A stretch of 30,000 nt of DNA from Actinidia chinensis (lineage: Eukaryota > Streptophyta > Magnoliopsida > Ericales > Actinidiaceae). The stretch's first letter is position 1, and every line of letters starts with the position of its first letter. The translations under genes and the position numbers were made by a program. Below, piece after piece: positions 10,901 through 19,440 of this stretch. The DNA lies in the NCBI GenBank assembly GCA_009663005.1, contig CM018896.1, forward strand, positions 5,132,875-5,162,874, given 5' to 3'. The notes beneath the pieces were generated by a model. The model searched no databases, was not told the origin of the DNA, and saw nothing but the letters and a program-made list of their open reading frames with translations.

Positions 10901-13900
10901 AGAATAGATTAGGATAATGAATTAGGTATTCTGGTGTAGTCCACACCACCCTCCTTTCCCTTGGTCTAGTAAAAGGGATGGTAGGTGTGCTTAGATTTTC
11001 GACGTGCGTTGTGTTGGGGCTGATAGCAGATTACTGTGAGGTGAGACTGAGAGGCAAGACAGAGAGAGTTGTAGAAGGTGGGAGTTTGAGAGGTGATCTC
11101 CTCCATTGTAATCCATTCGTTCGATAGTAGAATTGATGATTTCTCTCCGTGGACGTATGCTCATTGTCCGAACCACGTAAATTTTATTGTCTTTTGTGTG
11201 TGTAATTCGTAATTAGTTTTTGATCACACAATTGGTTCAGAGCCTAGGTGGAGGCATTCGGAGCCCAGTCGAAAATTCGGGTGTCCGGGAAAAGTACTCA
11301 AAATTAATTTTTTTGATTGCAATCAGGTTGTTCGTCTCGTCGAAACTCCCAGCAACCAACAGCGTCGGAAACGGAGTCGACGCGCCCGAATCACGCGCCC
11401 CTGAACATTTCGGCGAGTGAGATTAGTCTCAACCACGCACCCAGGGAGGTCCCACGCGCTGCCATGCGCACGGGCGAGGACCCACGCGCCCGCAAGCGCC
11501 GAGAAAAGGTCTCACGCGCCCTCACGCGCTTGCATGCCCCAAAGGGGAAGCTGCACACGCGCGGGGAAGGAGAACCACTCGCCACTCGCCAGGGAGGTGC
11601 TGTTCACGCGCCAGGTGGCAGACGCGCGCCACGTGACGCCCAGTCAGCGTCCAGTCAGTGCTGACTCAGCCGTTGACTTTGACCAGTTGCCCGTGAACTT
11701 TGAATTTGTGGAAGTAATTACAAGTTTGGGTTCCCTAGAGTTTTTCCCTATTATTATAATTTTGGTTCCTAGATTACTGATAATTATAGTTTAGTCCTTG
11801 AAGTTTTGTAGGTATTTTTCAATTTGGTCCCCAGGATTTTTCTTGATTTTGTCAATTGGGCCCCAGACATGTTTTTAATTTTTTTGTCGATTTTGGGCCC
11901 CGAACTTTTTAATTTTGAACAGTTTTTGGTCCCAGAAGTTTCTGATTTTGACAGTTTAGCTCTTCCCTGAGGTTTTCTCGGCCTTTCCCGGATTCATCGT
12001 GCGGGTTGTTTTGAAGATTTTTGGCGTCTATTTGGAGAAGGAAGATGGTCAGAGCCCATAAATTTGGTTCGATGATCGTACTTTCAGCGACTAATTATGC
12101 CATATGGAAAACTTATGAGGAGGATATCTTATGGGGCAAAGGGGAGGTGCCACGACCCTTGTTGGAGAATAAGGAGAAAACCTGTAGCCAAAGAAAGGAT
12201 GAGGATGGGGGGAAGAAAAGAATTGAAATAGGAAGACGATTGGGCTACTCAGACAGTTGCATTGAACATGAGGTTGGTTCATCATTTAAGCACAGGAACG
12301 AGTGCTTTATGATTTTTGGGGGGGATCAAGTTGGAGGAGATTGTAAATCAGGCAAGACAATCTCGGAACAAATCCTTATTGATGAGGAGGCTTGTGAATT
12401 TGAAGCTTCAAGAGGAGACCCTACAGTTGGCCGGACTACGAGTGAGTTTCCAGACCTTTGGTCAAGGAAAATCAGTGTGACCATTGGGACCCTACAGTTT
12501 GACGACGAGATGCAGGCCCCTTATTGCTTCTGAGTTTCTTGCCAGAGAGTTGGAAAAGACACTGGGGTGGTTTTTCACTCCCTCAGCATTCAGCGCTGAA
12601 TAGGAGTTGATAACGAGTATAGTCATGGATGCCCTGTTCCAATGAAGAGCTCGGAGGAGAAGATTAGTTCGAAAGATCAGAGTGAGTCGGCAGGCCCTAT
12701 TCAGAGGGAAGCAGGGAAAGAGGCCGAGGTCAAGAAAGAGGTCATCATAGGGGTACTAGAAAAGGATGGGGAAGGCACAAACGAGAGGTCGCACTGTTAG
12801 ATGCTTTATTGCGACCAGGAGGGGGCAATCAAGAGTGATTGTCCAAAGTATTAAAACACATGATCAGTTTCAGATACAGCAGCGACAGCAGTGATGGCTG
12901 TGGATGAGGATGAGTTTGATGTTTCATAGAGCATCGGAAGTTGGAAAGTCAGATTGGGTATTGGATTCAGGCCAGTGCTTACCACTTGTGCAGAGATAGA
13001 GAGGTGTTCTCTACATATGCACCATACGAGGACGTATATGGATGGCGAAAACACGTCTAGCGCTTGTTGACAGAGGGTTAGTCCGGTTCCACATGGCAGA
13101 CGGGAGGTCTGTGACGTTGACTGCAGGTAAAGGCAGGTTCCTAATCTACGGAAAAAATTTTGATTTCTATTGGGATGCTAGATTCAAAGGGATTGCCAGT
13201 TTTGACCTAGTGGAGGAAATCTCAGAGTTCCAAGGGAAGACAAGCTCGATGCTATGGGGAAAGAAGACTGGAGAGTATTACCGATTGAGGGGAGTGTCCA
13301 GACAGGGGAAGCTGCTGTCCGATATGGGCTAGTGGTATTAGAAAAGCGGAAAGGATAGAAGGAAGCCAACTGTTGCACAGAGGACGCCAAAGCAAGCCGC
13401 AGGGGTACTTGGGGGATCGTAATGGTACTAGAGGAATCTGGAGTGGTACAAGAGCGCAGGGGAGATGCTTTGGGATATGTACAGAAGTCTGGACCAGACC
13501 ACGAGTGGTTGCAACCAGGCAGGGTGTCCATAGAGAAGCTCAGAGGAAGGAGACCAAGTCAATTTTGAGAAGCTGTACAGCGAAAGGCGCGGTGACGCGA
13601 GCGAGTCTCTTTGACCTCTCGATTTGATCAGTGGCGTGTTTTCTCCAGTTGTGCGCACAAAGGGGGAGAGATGGAGCCACGACAACTCGCCCAAAGGGAC
13701 CTTTACATTGCGGGGCAACCCCGGGGTGGGCGGCCACCCTCGTGGGGGGGGCAGGGCACCTCGGTGGAAGGGCAGGCCACTTCGTGGGAGGGCATACACT
13801 TCGGTGGGAAGTGGAATAGCCCGGGATGAGGCTAAGGTATCTCAGATGCTGTCTTGTAGTCTTATGGGGGAGCTGGATCAGAAGCTTCAGGAAAGGACAA

Positions 13901-14540
13901 CTTGAAAACACAGATTACTCTCTAGTGAGCTGGAGGGGGAGATTGTTGAGTCCAGCTCATAGGATTGAGTCCAAGACCACTTGGATGAGTTCAAGTCTAG
14001 TAGCCAAGCCCAAGCCCGATTGGAGTTCATTGGAGTGTCCATGTGACGGTGAAACTCTCGAGTATCTAGAACTTGTTGAGAGTGGGTCAATATTTTGTTG
14101 CCTAGATAGAGTAGTAAATGAGAGGTATTATGGATGAGGAGTCCACTACCCCTCCTTCCCTTGGTCTATAAAAGGGATGGTAGGGTACTTAGATTCCCGA
14201 CGTGCTTTGTGTTGGGGCTGAGAGCAGATGCTATGAGGGAGATTGAGAGACAAGACAGAGAGAGATGTGAGAGAGGGTGTATTGAGGAGTGAATCTACTC
14301 GTTGTAATCGTTTTTTTTTTGTTTTTTTTTTTTTCTTCGATAGTTGATTGTTGATTTCTCTCCGTGGACGTAGGCATCGTTGGACGTACCACATAAATCT
14401 GTATTGTCTTTGTGGTATGTTGATCTGTAATTGTTTGAGCACAACAGTACTCTTTAGAGTTTTATAAAATAAAAAACAGATAAGATATATACATAAATAA
14501 GAGATACATTGCATGCATATATGAAGAGATACATTACTAC

Positions 14541-14581
<41 letters not shown>

Positions 14582-17500
14582 ATGTAGCTAGTTTGAAAAA
14601 TATGAGAGAGAAAGAAAATGGTGTTTTAGTTTTTTTTGGGAGTCCCATTAAAAAAATAATCAAATGGGTAAAAAATATAATCACAACCTATATGGGCCCC
14701 ACACCTTTGAGAAAAAAGGATTGATATTTTTTTGAGAAATAGTATCAGGTAAAATCTCAATCATTAAATTAACTTAATTAAATAAATTAATTGTAGATAA
14801 TAAAAAATAATTTAAAAGATTCAAAAGTATTCGTGTTTTAATTATAGATAAAGTCACGTGATTGTACTGACAAACAATCCCGTACAACAAACAATAATAT
14901 ATACGGAAATGATATACGATTATTTTATCATTGCAATCAAATTTTAATATTCCAAACATTATTGATAAGGGAACTAATTAAAATGACATTTTTTTTGTAA
15001 TTAGGCAAAATAACACTATACATTTTTGTAACAAGTCGTAACATTTTCATATGTATCATACACACTCAATATTTTGTAACTTTTTAAAATAACACCACAA
15101 AAGTTGTAGCAAAAAAATTGCAAAGATACAATAACAAACCGTATCACAGAAAATGCGTAACAAATGAAATACAAAATTCTAACTAAATAACGAAAGGCAG
15201 TACCACAAAAATACCCGACATGCTTGTTTCGTATGATAGGCCGGTCTCCAAGCTTTTCAGTTTGGAAAAATATGTACAAATAACATTTCATATTATTGAC
15301 TATGACTCCATTTGGTAATGTTTAAAAGTCAAGTTTTTTTTTAAAGTTTGATACCAGAAAAGTCAAATTTTTTGATTTTTTGCTTTTGTGACTACTTTAG
15401 CTAAAATTAAGCAAAAAATCAAAAATAGAAAAACAAAAAAATCAATTCTGATTATTTTTTTCTTATTTTAAGTAAAAAAGTCAAAAAAAAAATAAAAAAA
15501 AACTGATATCAAACGGAGCCTATGACACTAAGTAATAGAATTGCTAACCATATGGACAAGGCATCCACGACAATCTCTGCATCCTTTAGGTTTTCGGTCA
15601 TCAATAATAGGATTCTGTAGTACCAATTCTCCAAACTGGTCAATAATACAAAAGGGAAATGAATCAATAATCAAATGAGAAATGCTATACATACATACTT
15701 TTGTGATATCATACAACGTAAAACACGTGTTATGTACTGGGGTTCATTTTAAATATAAAAAATATTTTAATTAAATTTAAATTTTCGTTAAGTGATGTAT
15801 TTAAGTTTATTGACAAGTTATAATAAATGGTACAAATCAACGCGTGCTATGCATGAAAAAAATAATTTAAATATTAATGATTAAAAATTGAGCTAAACAT
15901 AGAAAAAATCTCAACTGAATGTTGTTTTATGTATTATTTATATAGTGCAAATTATATTTAACTTTAAATCTTTATTTTCATAGGATATTATGTATTCAAA
16001 AAAGCTATGACAATAATCAAAATATAAAAAATTAAAATAAAATATTGGATTGGATTTATTAATAACACTACTTTCTTGGAGTGCATATTTGCATGTAAGA
16101 TGGTCACTTTTTAAAATTAATTTTTCAAAAAAATACTTTTTGGAACAAAAAACAGTCATCCCTTTTTATTGTAAAATTTTTTTTTAGTAAAAATAATTTT
16201 CAGGAACTTGAATTTATTATTTTGTAGTTCTCTATAACCCACATATATTAGTCTAGTGGTCTAGGACAGGACTTGAAATACTTTCTTCTAATATCTTAGT
16301 TTCAAAATCTTTTAGGTGCTATAAGTTCTGAAATTGGGTCAATTCATACGAAAATTTGTCTAATTTTATTCAGCTCCTCTAGTAAAAACGAGAGAGAGAA
16401 GAGAGGAAGAGAGAAGTAGGTGTACCAAAGCATGACCCCAGAAGCAACGGACAGCTTCAAAAACTCCCAAAGACCACTAAAGGCCTCCACTGAAAACCCA
16501 GTCCATGTCAGAGGACATCCCCCCAAAACAGTGTAAGCAAACAGACCCACCACCAAAACCCACCACGAAAAATCTAAAGTGACAGAGACCCCCACAAGCC
16601 CAAGCCCAAGTCTGCTAACAAACAACCAGCTCACCGCCACGTGCACCGCCAGCGCCGCCAGTGCCGCCCAGGCCGCCACGGCGGTCTTTAGCTGGCTCTG
16701 GAGGAACCGGAGGAGCGTGAACTGGAACGCGAAGCTGAAGTGGAGCGGAATCATCCACAGCGCCACCACGCCGGAGAGGTCAGCCACCGCTGGTGGCTGG
16801 CCGAGGAATTTCAAGATCGGCGAGGCAAAGAGGTATAGTGGCAAAACAAGGACACTACAAGCGAAGAGAACGATCCATGAACGTTGCAAGTATATGCCCA
16901 ACATGTGGTACTTTTTTGCTCCAAACGCTTGCCCACATAGTGTTTCCAAAGCACTTGCCATTCCCAACTGAGATGGAGGAAAAAAACAAAAAACAAACAA
17001 AATAAATTGTTTATATGAAAAAAATTAGAGTAAATTGCAAAAATAGTTCCGGTAGTTTTACTCGTCCAAGATTTTGGCTCATATATTTTTAATTTTCATA
17101 ATTTTAATCCTATCTTTTGATTTTATCGCTTAATCAGTCCAATTAATAATGTCCATTATCATTAGACTTATTTTTACTTTTTCTAGACATGTTTCATTTG
17201 AGGGACAAAATATATATTTTTCTCATTCTCTCCAATTTTCATTGTAAATTGCCCAAAATATGTTGTAATTTTGCCTAATTCCACGGTAAATTGCTATCAA
17301 ATGAGGTCACAAATCAAACATATGCTGCAATTCTATCTAAAAATCTAATTTCTATTATCAATCGGACTAATTAGAATTAAAAATACATGAACCAAAATCA
17401 AAATCATTTTTGCAATTTATCAAAAATTTATTTTTACAGAAAGTTAGCCACAGATTTTACACTTTTCAATGCAATATCACATATTTATTGGTGATAATAT

Positions 17501-18363
17501 ACAAATAAAAAAATGATCGCAATACTTTTTTCCCCCAAAATAATTAGTTTAAACGGAAGTCATGCTTTTTAAAACAACACACCCTCAAAATTAAATTAAT
17601 TTACCGCAATATCATTACTACATCATTTTGATGGTGTATTTTTCCACTATTTAGTTTTGCAAAGTTAGGGCTATTTAATTTAGATGTAATTTTCATAAAC
17701 AATTTTTGAGAATATTTTTAATTCTAAATAAAAACATACTACTTCCTTTTTCTAGTAATTTTTTAGCAAAAATAATTTTTGAAAAGCTAAAATTAATATT
17801 TTCATATATTCTAAAAATGAGTTCTTTTTCAAAAAGTTCTTAAAAAATGAATTTCGGAAACCATCGGCTAGACAAACTTATAAAAACTAATCCGCAAAAC
17901 TGATTTGGAAAATAGTAATCAAACATTGTAGATTTGCATTATGAGCACTAACTATCATCTAACAATTTAGACTCAAAAAAGTTATCAAAATTTAAAATAG
18001 ATGAGATTTACTTAATTACGTGCGGACTCAAATGAATATTTACTATTCATTTTAATTTTTATTAATTTTTATGAGAGGAGTTGCACGTACCATGAGGCCA
18101 AAGTTGAAACCGACGACAAGATTACTGGCAATGGAAACCGCGGCGAGCTCGTTGTCGCCGAGGTGGCCGGCGAAGGCTTGGGTGATGACCAACATCGAGA
18201 AGGTGGCGATGCGGTTCACCATTGTAGGGCCCACCACGTGCCACAGCTTCTTCGATTCGATCCACACCCTCCGCGCGAGATCAAGATCTCGTTCACCCTC
18301 AGCATATTTTGGTGCAACCGTGGCAGATGAACATTCAATTAAGGGTACGTTTGGTTCCTCCAT
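7845..18363 (-). CDS. DTX27-like: MATE family efflux transporter (DETOXIFICATION/DTX27-like), 8 exons, 495 aa
   Basis: Multidrug and toxic compound extrusion carrier: an integral membrane antiporter, expected to have 12 membrane segments, that exports organic compounds across the plasma or vacuolar membrane in exchange for protons. I joined the exons by frame, GT-AG sites and family similarity: 18363-18091, 16967-16426, 15635-15549, 10243-10187, 9829-9591, 9020-8902, 8650-8561, 7925-7845 (1488 nt including TAA). All phases agree. The start is ATG at 18363. Residues 52-70 carry the conserved [17 protein letters not shown] stretch, and exon 2 begins [16 protein letters not shown]. Later come [20 protein letters not shown] (about 321-340) and [11 protein letters not shown] (exon 6). 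The tail, residues 470-495, contains MRVKKWG. From memory it most resembles Arabidopsis DTX27, and its length fits the family (about 480-500). No frameshift or stop was seen. Introns 1, 3 and 7 hold transposons, yet every splice site is kept. The substrate cannot be inferred from sequence. Confidence 0.93.
7981..8508. mobile_element. Foldback MITE in MATE intron 7 (528 bp)
   Basis: Long inverted terminal repeats: GGAAAATATCAACAAAATCT at 7981, mirrored by ...TTTTTTGATATTTTTCC ending 8508. The arms (about 7981-8175 and 8320-8508) stay alignable for nearly 190 bases, with shared blocks such as TTAATTAAACACCTGAACTTTAAA. Flanks AAATCCATT and AAAATCATA could be a degraded ~9-bp target duplication, which would suggest a Mutator-type MITE. 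The element fills most of intron 7. Confidence 0.82.
8561..8650 (-). CDS. Exon 7 of the MATE gene (internal, 30 codons)
   Basis: The acceptor AAACAG precedes GGT at 8650, and the exon ends in ...CDWEKE with a GAG|GTAATT donor at 8561/8560. The frame stays open past the donor to a TGA at 8513-8515, adding a tail unlike the family ([14 protein letters not shown]). A gene finder could therefore call a false terminal exon here. The family tail is restored by splicing to 7925. Confidence 0.85.
9447..9537. repeat. Small foldback in MATE intron 5
   Basis: Arms ATGATGTGACAATGACATT (about 9449) and GGCATTGTCACATATT (9522-9537) are inverted copies around a ~50-base loop. Possibly a short MITE. Confidence 0.5.
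10402..10628. mobile_element. Stowaway-like MITE in MATE intron 3
   Basis: Starts TACTGCTTCCGTCCTAATTT, close to the TACTCCCTCCGTCC terminus of Stowaway elements. Ends GAGTCGGAAAGAGT, its degraded inverted copy. The body is AT-rich and about 225 bp, normal for the class. Confidence 0.65.
10743..11230 (+). repeat. 5' LTR of element B
   Basis: 488 bp, TGTTGAGTTC...GATCACACA. The TATA box seen in the other three LTRs is changed to TAGTAAAA at 10967-10974. Confidence 0.88.
11232..11245 (+). other. Primer binding site of element B
   Basis: TTGGTTCAGAGCC follows the 5' LTR by one base. It is close to the TGGTATCAGAGC complement of initiator-Met tRNA used by many plant copia elements. Confidence 0.75.
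11335..11680 (+). repeat. GC-rich CACGCGC-repeat block in the leader of element B
   Basis: Within an AT-rich window this stretch is very GC-rich and repeats the word CACGCGC or CGCGCC at irregular 15-40 base intervals. Element A has the flanking sequence (GGCGAGTGA...AGTCTCA and CCACGTNNNGCC...GTTGACTTTGACC) but lacks about 190 bases of this block. The reading frames across it are Arg/Ala/Pro-rich by composition and are not credible genes. Confidence 0.7.
11690..11980 (+). repeat. Leader tandem repeats of element B (~36-bp)
   Basis: Units of the form TTTGGTCCC...GGATTTTT...TTTTGTCAATT recur near 11760, 11790, 11825, 11858, 11895, 11930 and 11960. They correspond to the repeats at 6300-6570 in element A. 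Confidence 0.6.
12044..13330 (+). pseudogene. gag-protease polyprotein remnant of element B
   Basis: From ATG 12044 the frame reads [15 protein letters not shown] (copia gag NY..W), then [16 protein letters not shown] and [10 protein letters not shown] (to about 12530, TGA). In other frames follow the zinc knuckle (about 12798-12840, CFYCDQEG pieces, with the His position changed by indels), DWVLDSG with the catalytic DSG at 12964-12972, [12 protein letters not shown] (13090-13125), and [14 protein letters not shown], which matches the protease/GAG-pre-integrase border. Frameshifts and stops interrupt it. The sequence diverges from pol after about 13330. Confidence 0.8.
13340..13930 (+). other. 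Family-specific segment between protease and polypurine tract (element B)
   Basis: Replaces pol. It contains [12 protein letters not shown] scraps, a TGTGCGCACAAAGGGGGAG stretch (13653-13671), and G-rich short repeats built on ACTTCGGTGGGA / GGGCAGGCC (13690-13815). Homologous to 4326-4950 of element A. No known domain recognised. Confidence 0.55.
13930..13943 (+). other. Polypurine tract of element B
   Basis: TGGAGGGGGAGAT lies immediately before the 3' LTR. The reverse complement of nearly the same tract flanks the 3' LTR of element A. Confidence 0.8.
13944..14446 (+). repeat. 3' LTR of element B
   Basis: 503 bp, TGTTGAGTCC...GAGCACAACA. TATAAAA is intact at 14167-14173. It holds an extra T-rich run at 14309-14336 absent from the partner. 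Confidence 0.88.
14167..14173 (+). promoter_or_regulatory. LTR TATA box (element B, 3' LTR)
   Basis: TCTATAAAAGGGATGG context, shared with both LTRs of element A and broken in the 5' LTR of B. Confidence 0.6.
14457..14775 (+). repeat. Dispersed repeat R1, copy 1
   Basis: Direct-orientation relative of 25212-25570. Shared blocks include TTAGAGTTTTA, AGATACATT, TTTAAAAAAA, GCTAGTT, TTTTAGTTTTTT, CCTTTGAGAAA, TGATATTTTTTTG and AAATCTC. Copy 1 begins right at the target site of LTR element B, in intron 3. Confidence 0.6.
14780..15299. other. Part of MATE intron 3 with no recognised element
   Basis: AT-rich DNA between repeat R1 and the hAT-like MITE. I see no gene, RNA or clear repeat. Confidence 0.5.
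15306..15518. mobile_element. hAT-like MITE beside exon 3 of the MATE gene
   Basis: Terminal sequences CTCCATTTGGTAATG and GATATCAAACGGAG are inverted copies. Flanking CTATGA (15300-15305 and 15520-15525) looks like a target duplication (6 of the expected 8 bases). Same family as 21921-22126: both share the TTTGGTA..GTTTAAAA..AAGTTTTTTTTAA..TTGATACCA layout and a CTTTTGTGACTAC-type middle. It ends about 30 bases from the exon 3 splice donor. Confidence 0.72.
15549..15635 (-). CDS. Exon 3 of the MATE gene (87 nt)
   Basis: Small exon with a CAG acceptor and a GTTAGC donor, phase 2 at both ends. It reads [12 protein letters not shown] then [13 protein letters not shown]. With the split codons it supplies the [10 protein letters not shown] segment that this family always has between exon 2 and the [18 protein letters not shown] exon. 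It is easy to miss because it sits between a 790-nt intron and a 5305-nt intron. A glycine usual in the family (TGNL) is Glu here (TENL). Confidence 0.85.
15730..16105 (+). repeat. Dispersed repeat R2, copy 1 (MATE intron 2)
   Basis: Direct copy of 18545-18790. Shared blocks include AATTAAATTTAAATTTT, GTTAAGTGATGTAT, GTTATAATAAA, TGCTATGCA, ACAATAATCAA, AAAATATT.GATTGGAT and TATTAATAACACTACTT. It carries extra internal sequence (about 15890-15985). Confidence 0.7.
17033..17413. mobile_element. TIR/MITE-like element in MATE intron 1
   Basis: GTAAATTGCAAAAATAGTTC at the left is mirrored by ATTTTTGCAATTTAT at the right. The arms also share TTGGCTCATATATTTTTAAT against its inverted copy at 17370-17395. 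About 380 bp, AT-rich, no ORF. Confidence 0.6.
17420..18086. other. Part of MATE intron 1 with no recognised element
   Basis: AT-rich intron sequence up to the exon 1 donor. Nothing recognisable. Confidence 0.5.
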
Positions 18364-18800
18364 ACTCGGCACTTTTTTGCTTCTGAGTAGAGATGGAGAA
18401 AAGACAAGAAAATATTGGACTTGAATGATTTAAAAAGCTAGGTAGCAATTTTGGAGATTTGGGGCCCATTTTGGAGGCAATGATTTTAGTATTATTGAAA
18501 TAAGAAATGGCCCTTTTCAATAATAACAAGTAGCAGTAAAATTCTAAATATGAAAATAATTATTATAATTAAATTTAAATTTTTGTTAAGTGATGTATCT
18601 AAGTCAAACACGTTATTGACATGTTATAATAAAAGTTATTAATCAACTCATGCTATGCACGAAAAAATATTTAAATATTTATAATTGATAATTGCTCTTA
18701 ACTGATCAAAACTACTTACAATAATCAACATATAAAAAAATAAAATATTAGATTGGATCTATTAATAACACTACTTGAAGTGCATGATTCCTTAGCATTA
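18364..18800 (-). promoter_or_regulatory. Upstream region of the MATE gene
   Basis: DNA directly upstream of the MATE ATG. It holds a GGGGCCCAT word at 18461-18469 (- strand ATGGGCCCC), which fits a site II/TCP-type TGGGCC promoter element, and AT-rich TATA candidates, none clearly better than another. From about 18545 to 18790 the upstream DNA is one copy of a dispersed repeat also present in intron 2. No transcription start can be fixed from the sequence. Confidence 0.3.
18545..18790 (+). repeat. Dispersed repeat R2, copy 2 (upstream of MATE exon 1)
   Basis: Second copy, about 180-430 bp upstream of the MATE start codon, so within the likely promoter. It ends at TTGAAGTGCAT. No terminal inverted repeats seen. 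Confidence 0.7.
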
Positions 18801-19440
18801 ACTAACAATTTCATTGTGAACTAAAAAAAAAAAAATAGAAAAATTATTAAAAAATTTAAAATATTTGGAGGACATATAATTTTTTAATTTAAATTTGAAG
18901 ATTTATGATCTTGATAAATTTTTTCATAAAAAAATTTATCTGAGTAATTAATTTTCAGCTCCACTATTGTTCAAAAAAATATTCTACTTTTCGACTTTAT
19001 TTTGTGAAATACAAAAAATGGTCTTTCGTTTATTATCAAAGCAAAAAAAAAAAAAATCTTTGAGTAAAGATAAAAAATAATAAGTAGAATACCTCCTAAA
19101 TTGTCTTTCACTAATGCCATCCCCTAAATATACATACCTAGGTTTGTTTAGAATATATTATTTTTTAAACGTAGAAGCATTTTTTTAAGGACATGAAAGT
19201 ACACCCACAGGCCATAGACACTTACTATAAAATATTGCATTATAGAAAAAGAAATTCGAATGGCTAAGACTAATCACAAACTTATGAGAATCGTGAAACA
19301 AATAAAAATTCAAATGTCCAAGACTAATCACCAAAGATGCAGTCAAAGAAAATAAACAATAAACAATATTTTACAAATAGATGTGAATAAAGAAACTCAA
19401 TAATGAGTTCACTAAAAACAAACAAACTATGATTCGAAAT
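18800..19440. other. Intergenic AT-rich DNA, nothing recognised
   Basis: A-runs at about 18824-18834 and 19040-19053. No ORF, RNA gene or repeat I can support. Confidence 0.5.

Larger units (their letters stand above)
10743..14446 (+). mobile_element. LTR retrotransposon B, same family as A, in MATE intron 3
   Basis: 3704-bp element with a perfect 5-bp target duplication GTACT (10738-10742 and 14447-14451). LTRs are 10743-11230 and 13944-14446, both starting TGTTGAGT. The primer binding site is at 11232-11245 (TTGGTTCAGAGCC, initiator-Met type) and the polypurine tract at 13930-13943 (TGGAGGGGGAGAT). The internal 2713 bp carry gag and protease remnants but no integrase or reverse transcriptase. 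It is antisense to the MATE gene, inside a 5305-nt intron whose splice sites are untouched. Confidence 0.92.

Noticed and set aside
11317..11794. Arg/Ala-rich frames over the GC-rich leader block
   Set aside because: They arise from CACGCGC repeats in a non-coding leader; no homology and present in several frames at once.
13428..13911. Long - strand frames in element B
   Set aside because: Antisense shadows of the family-specific segment; not conserved as protein between A and B.
16579..17005. + strand frames opposite MATE exon 2
   Set aside because: GC-rich exon DNA leaves the opposite strand open; the - strand frame is a conserved MATE exon.
18071..18424. + strand frame opposite MATE exon 1
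   Set aside because: Antisense shadow of a conserved exon.
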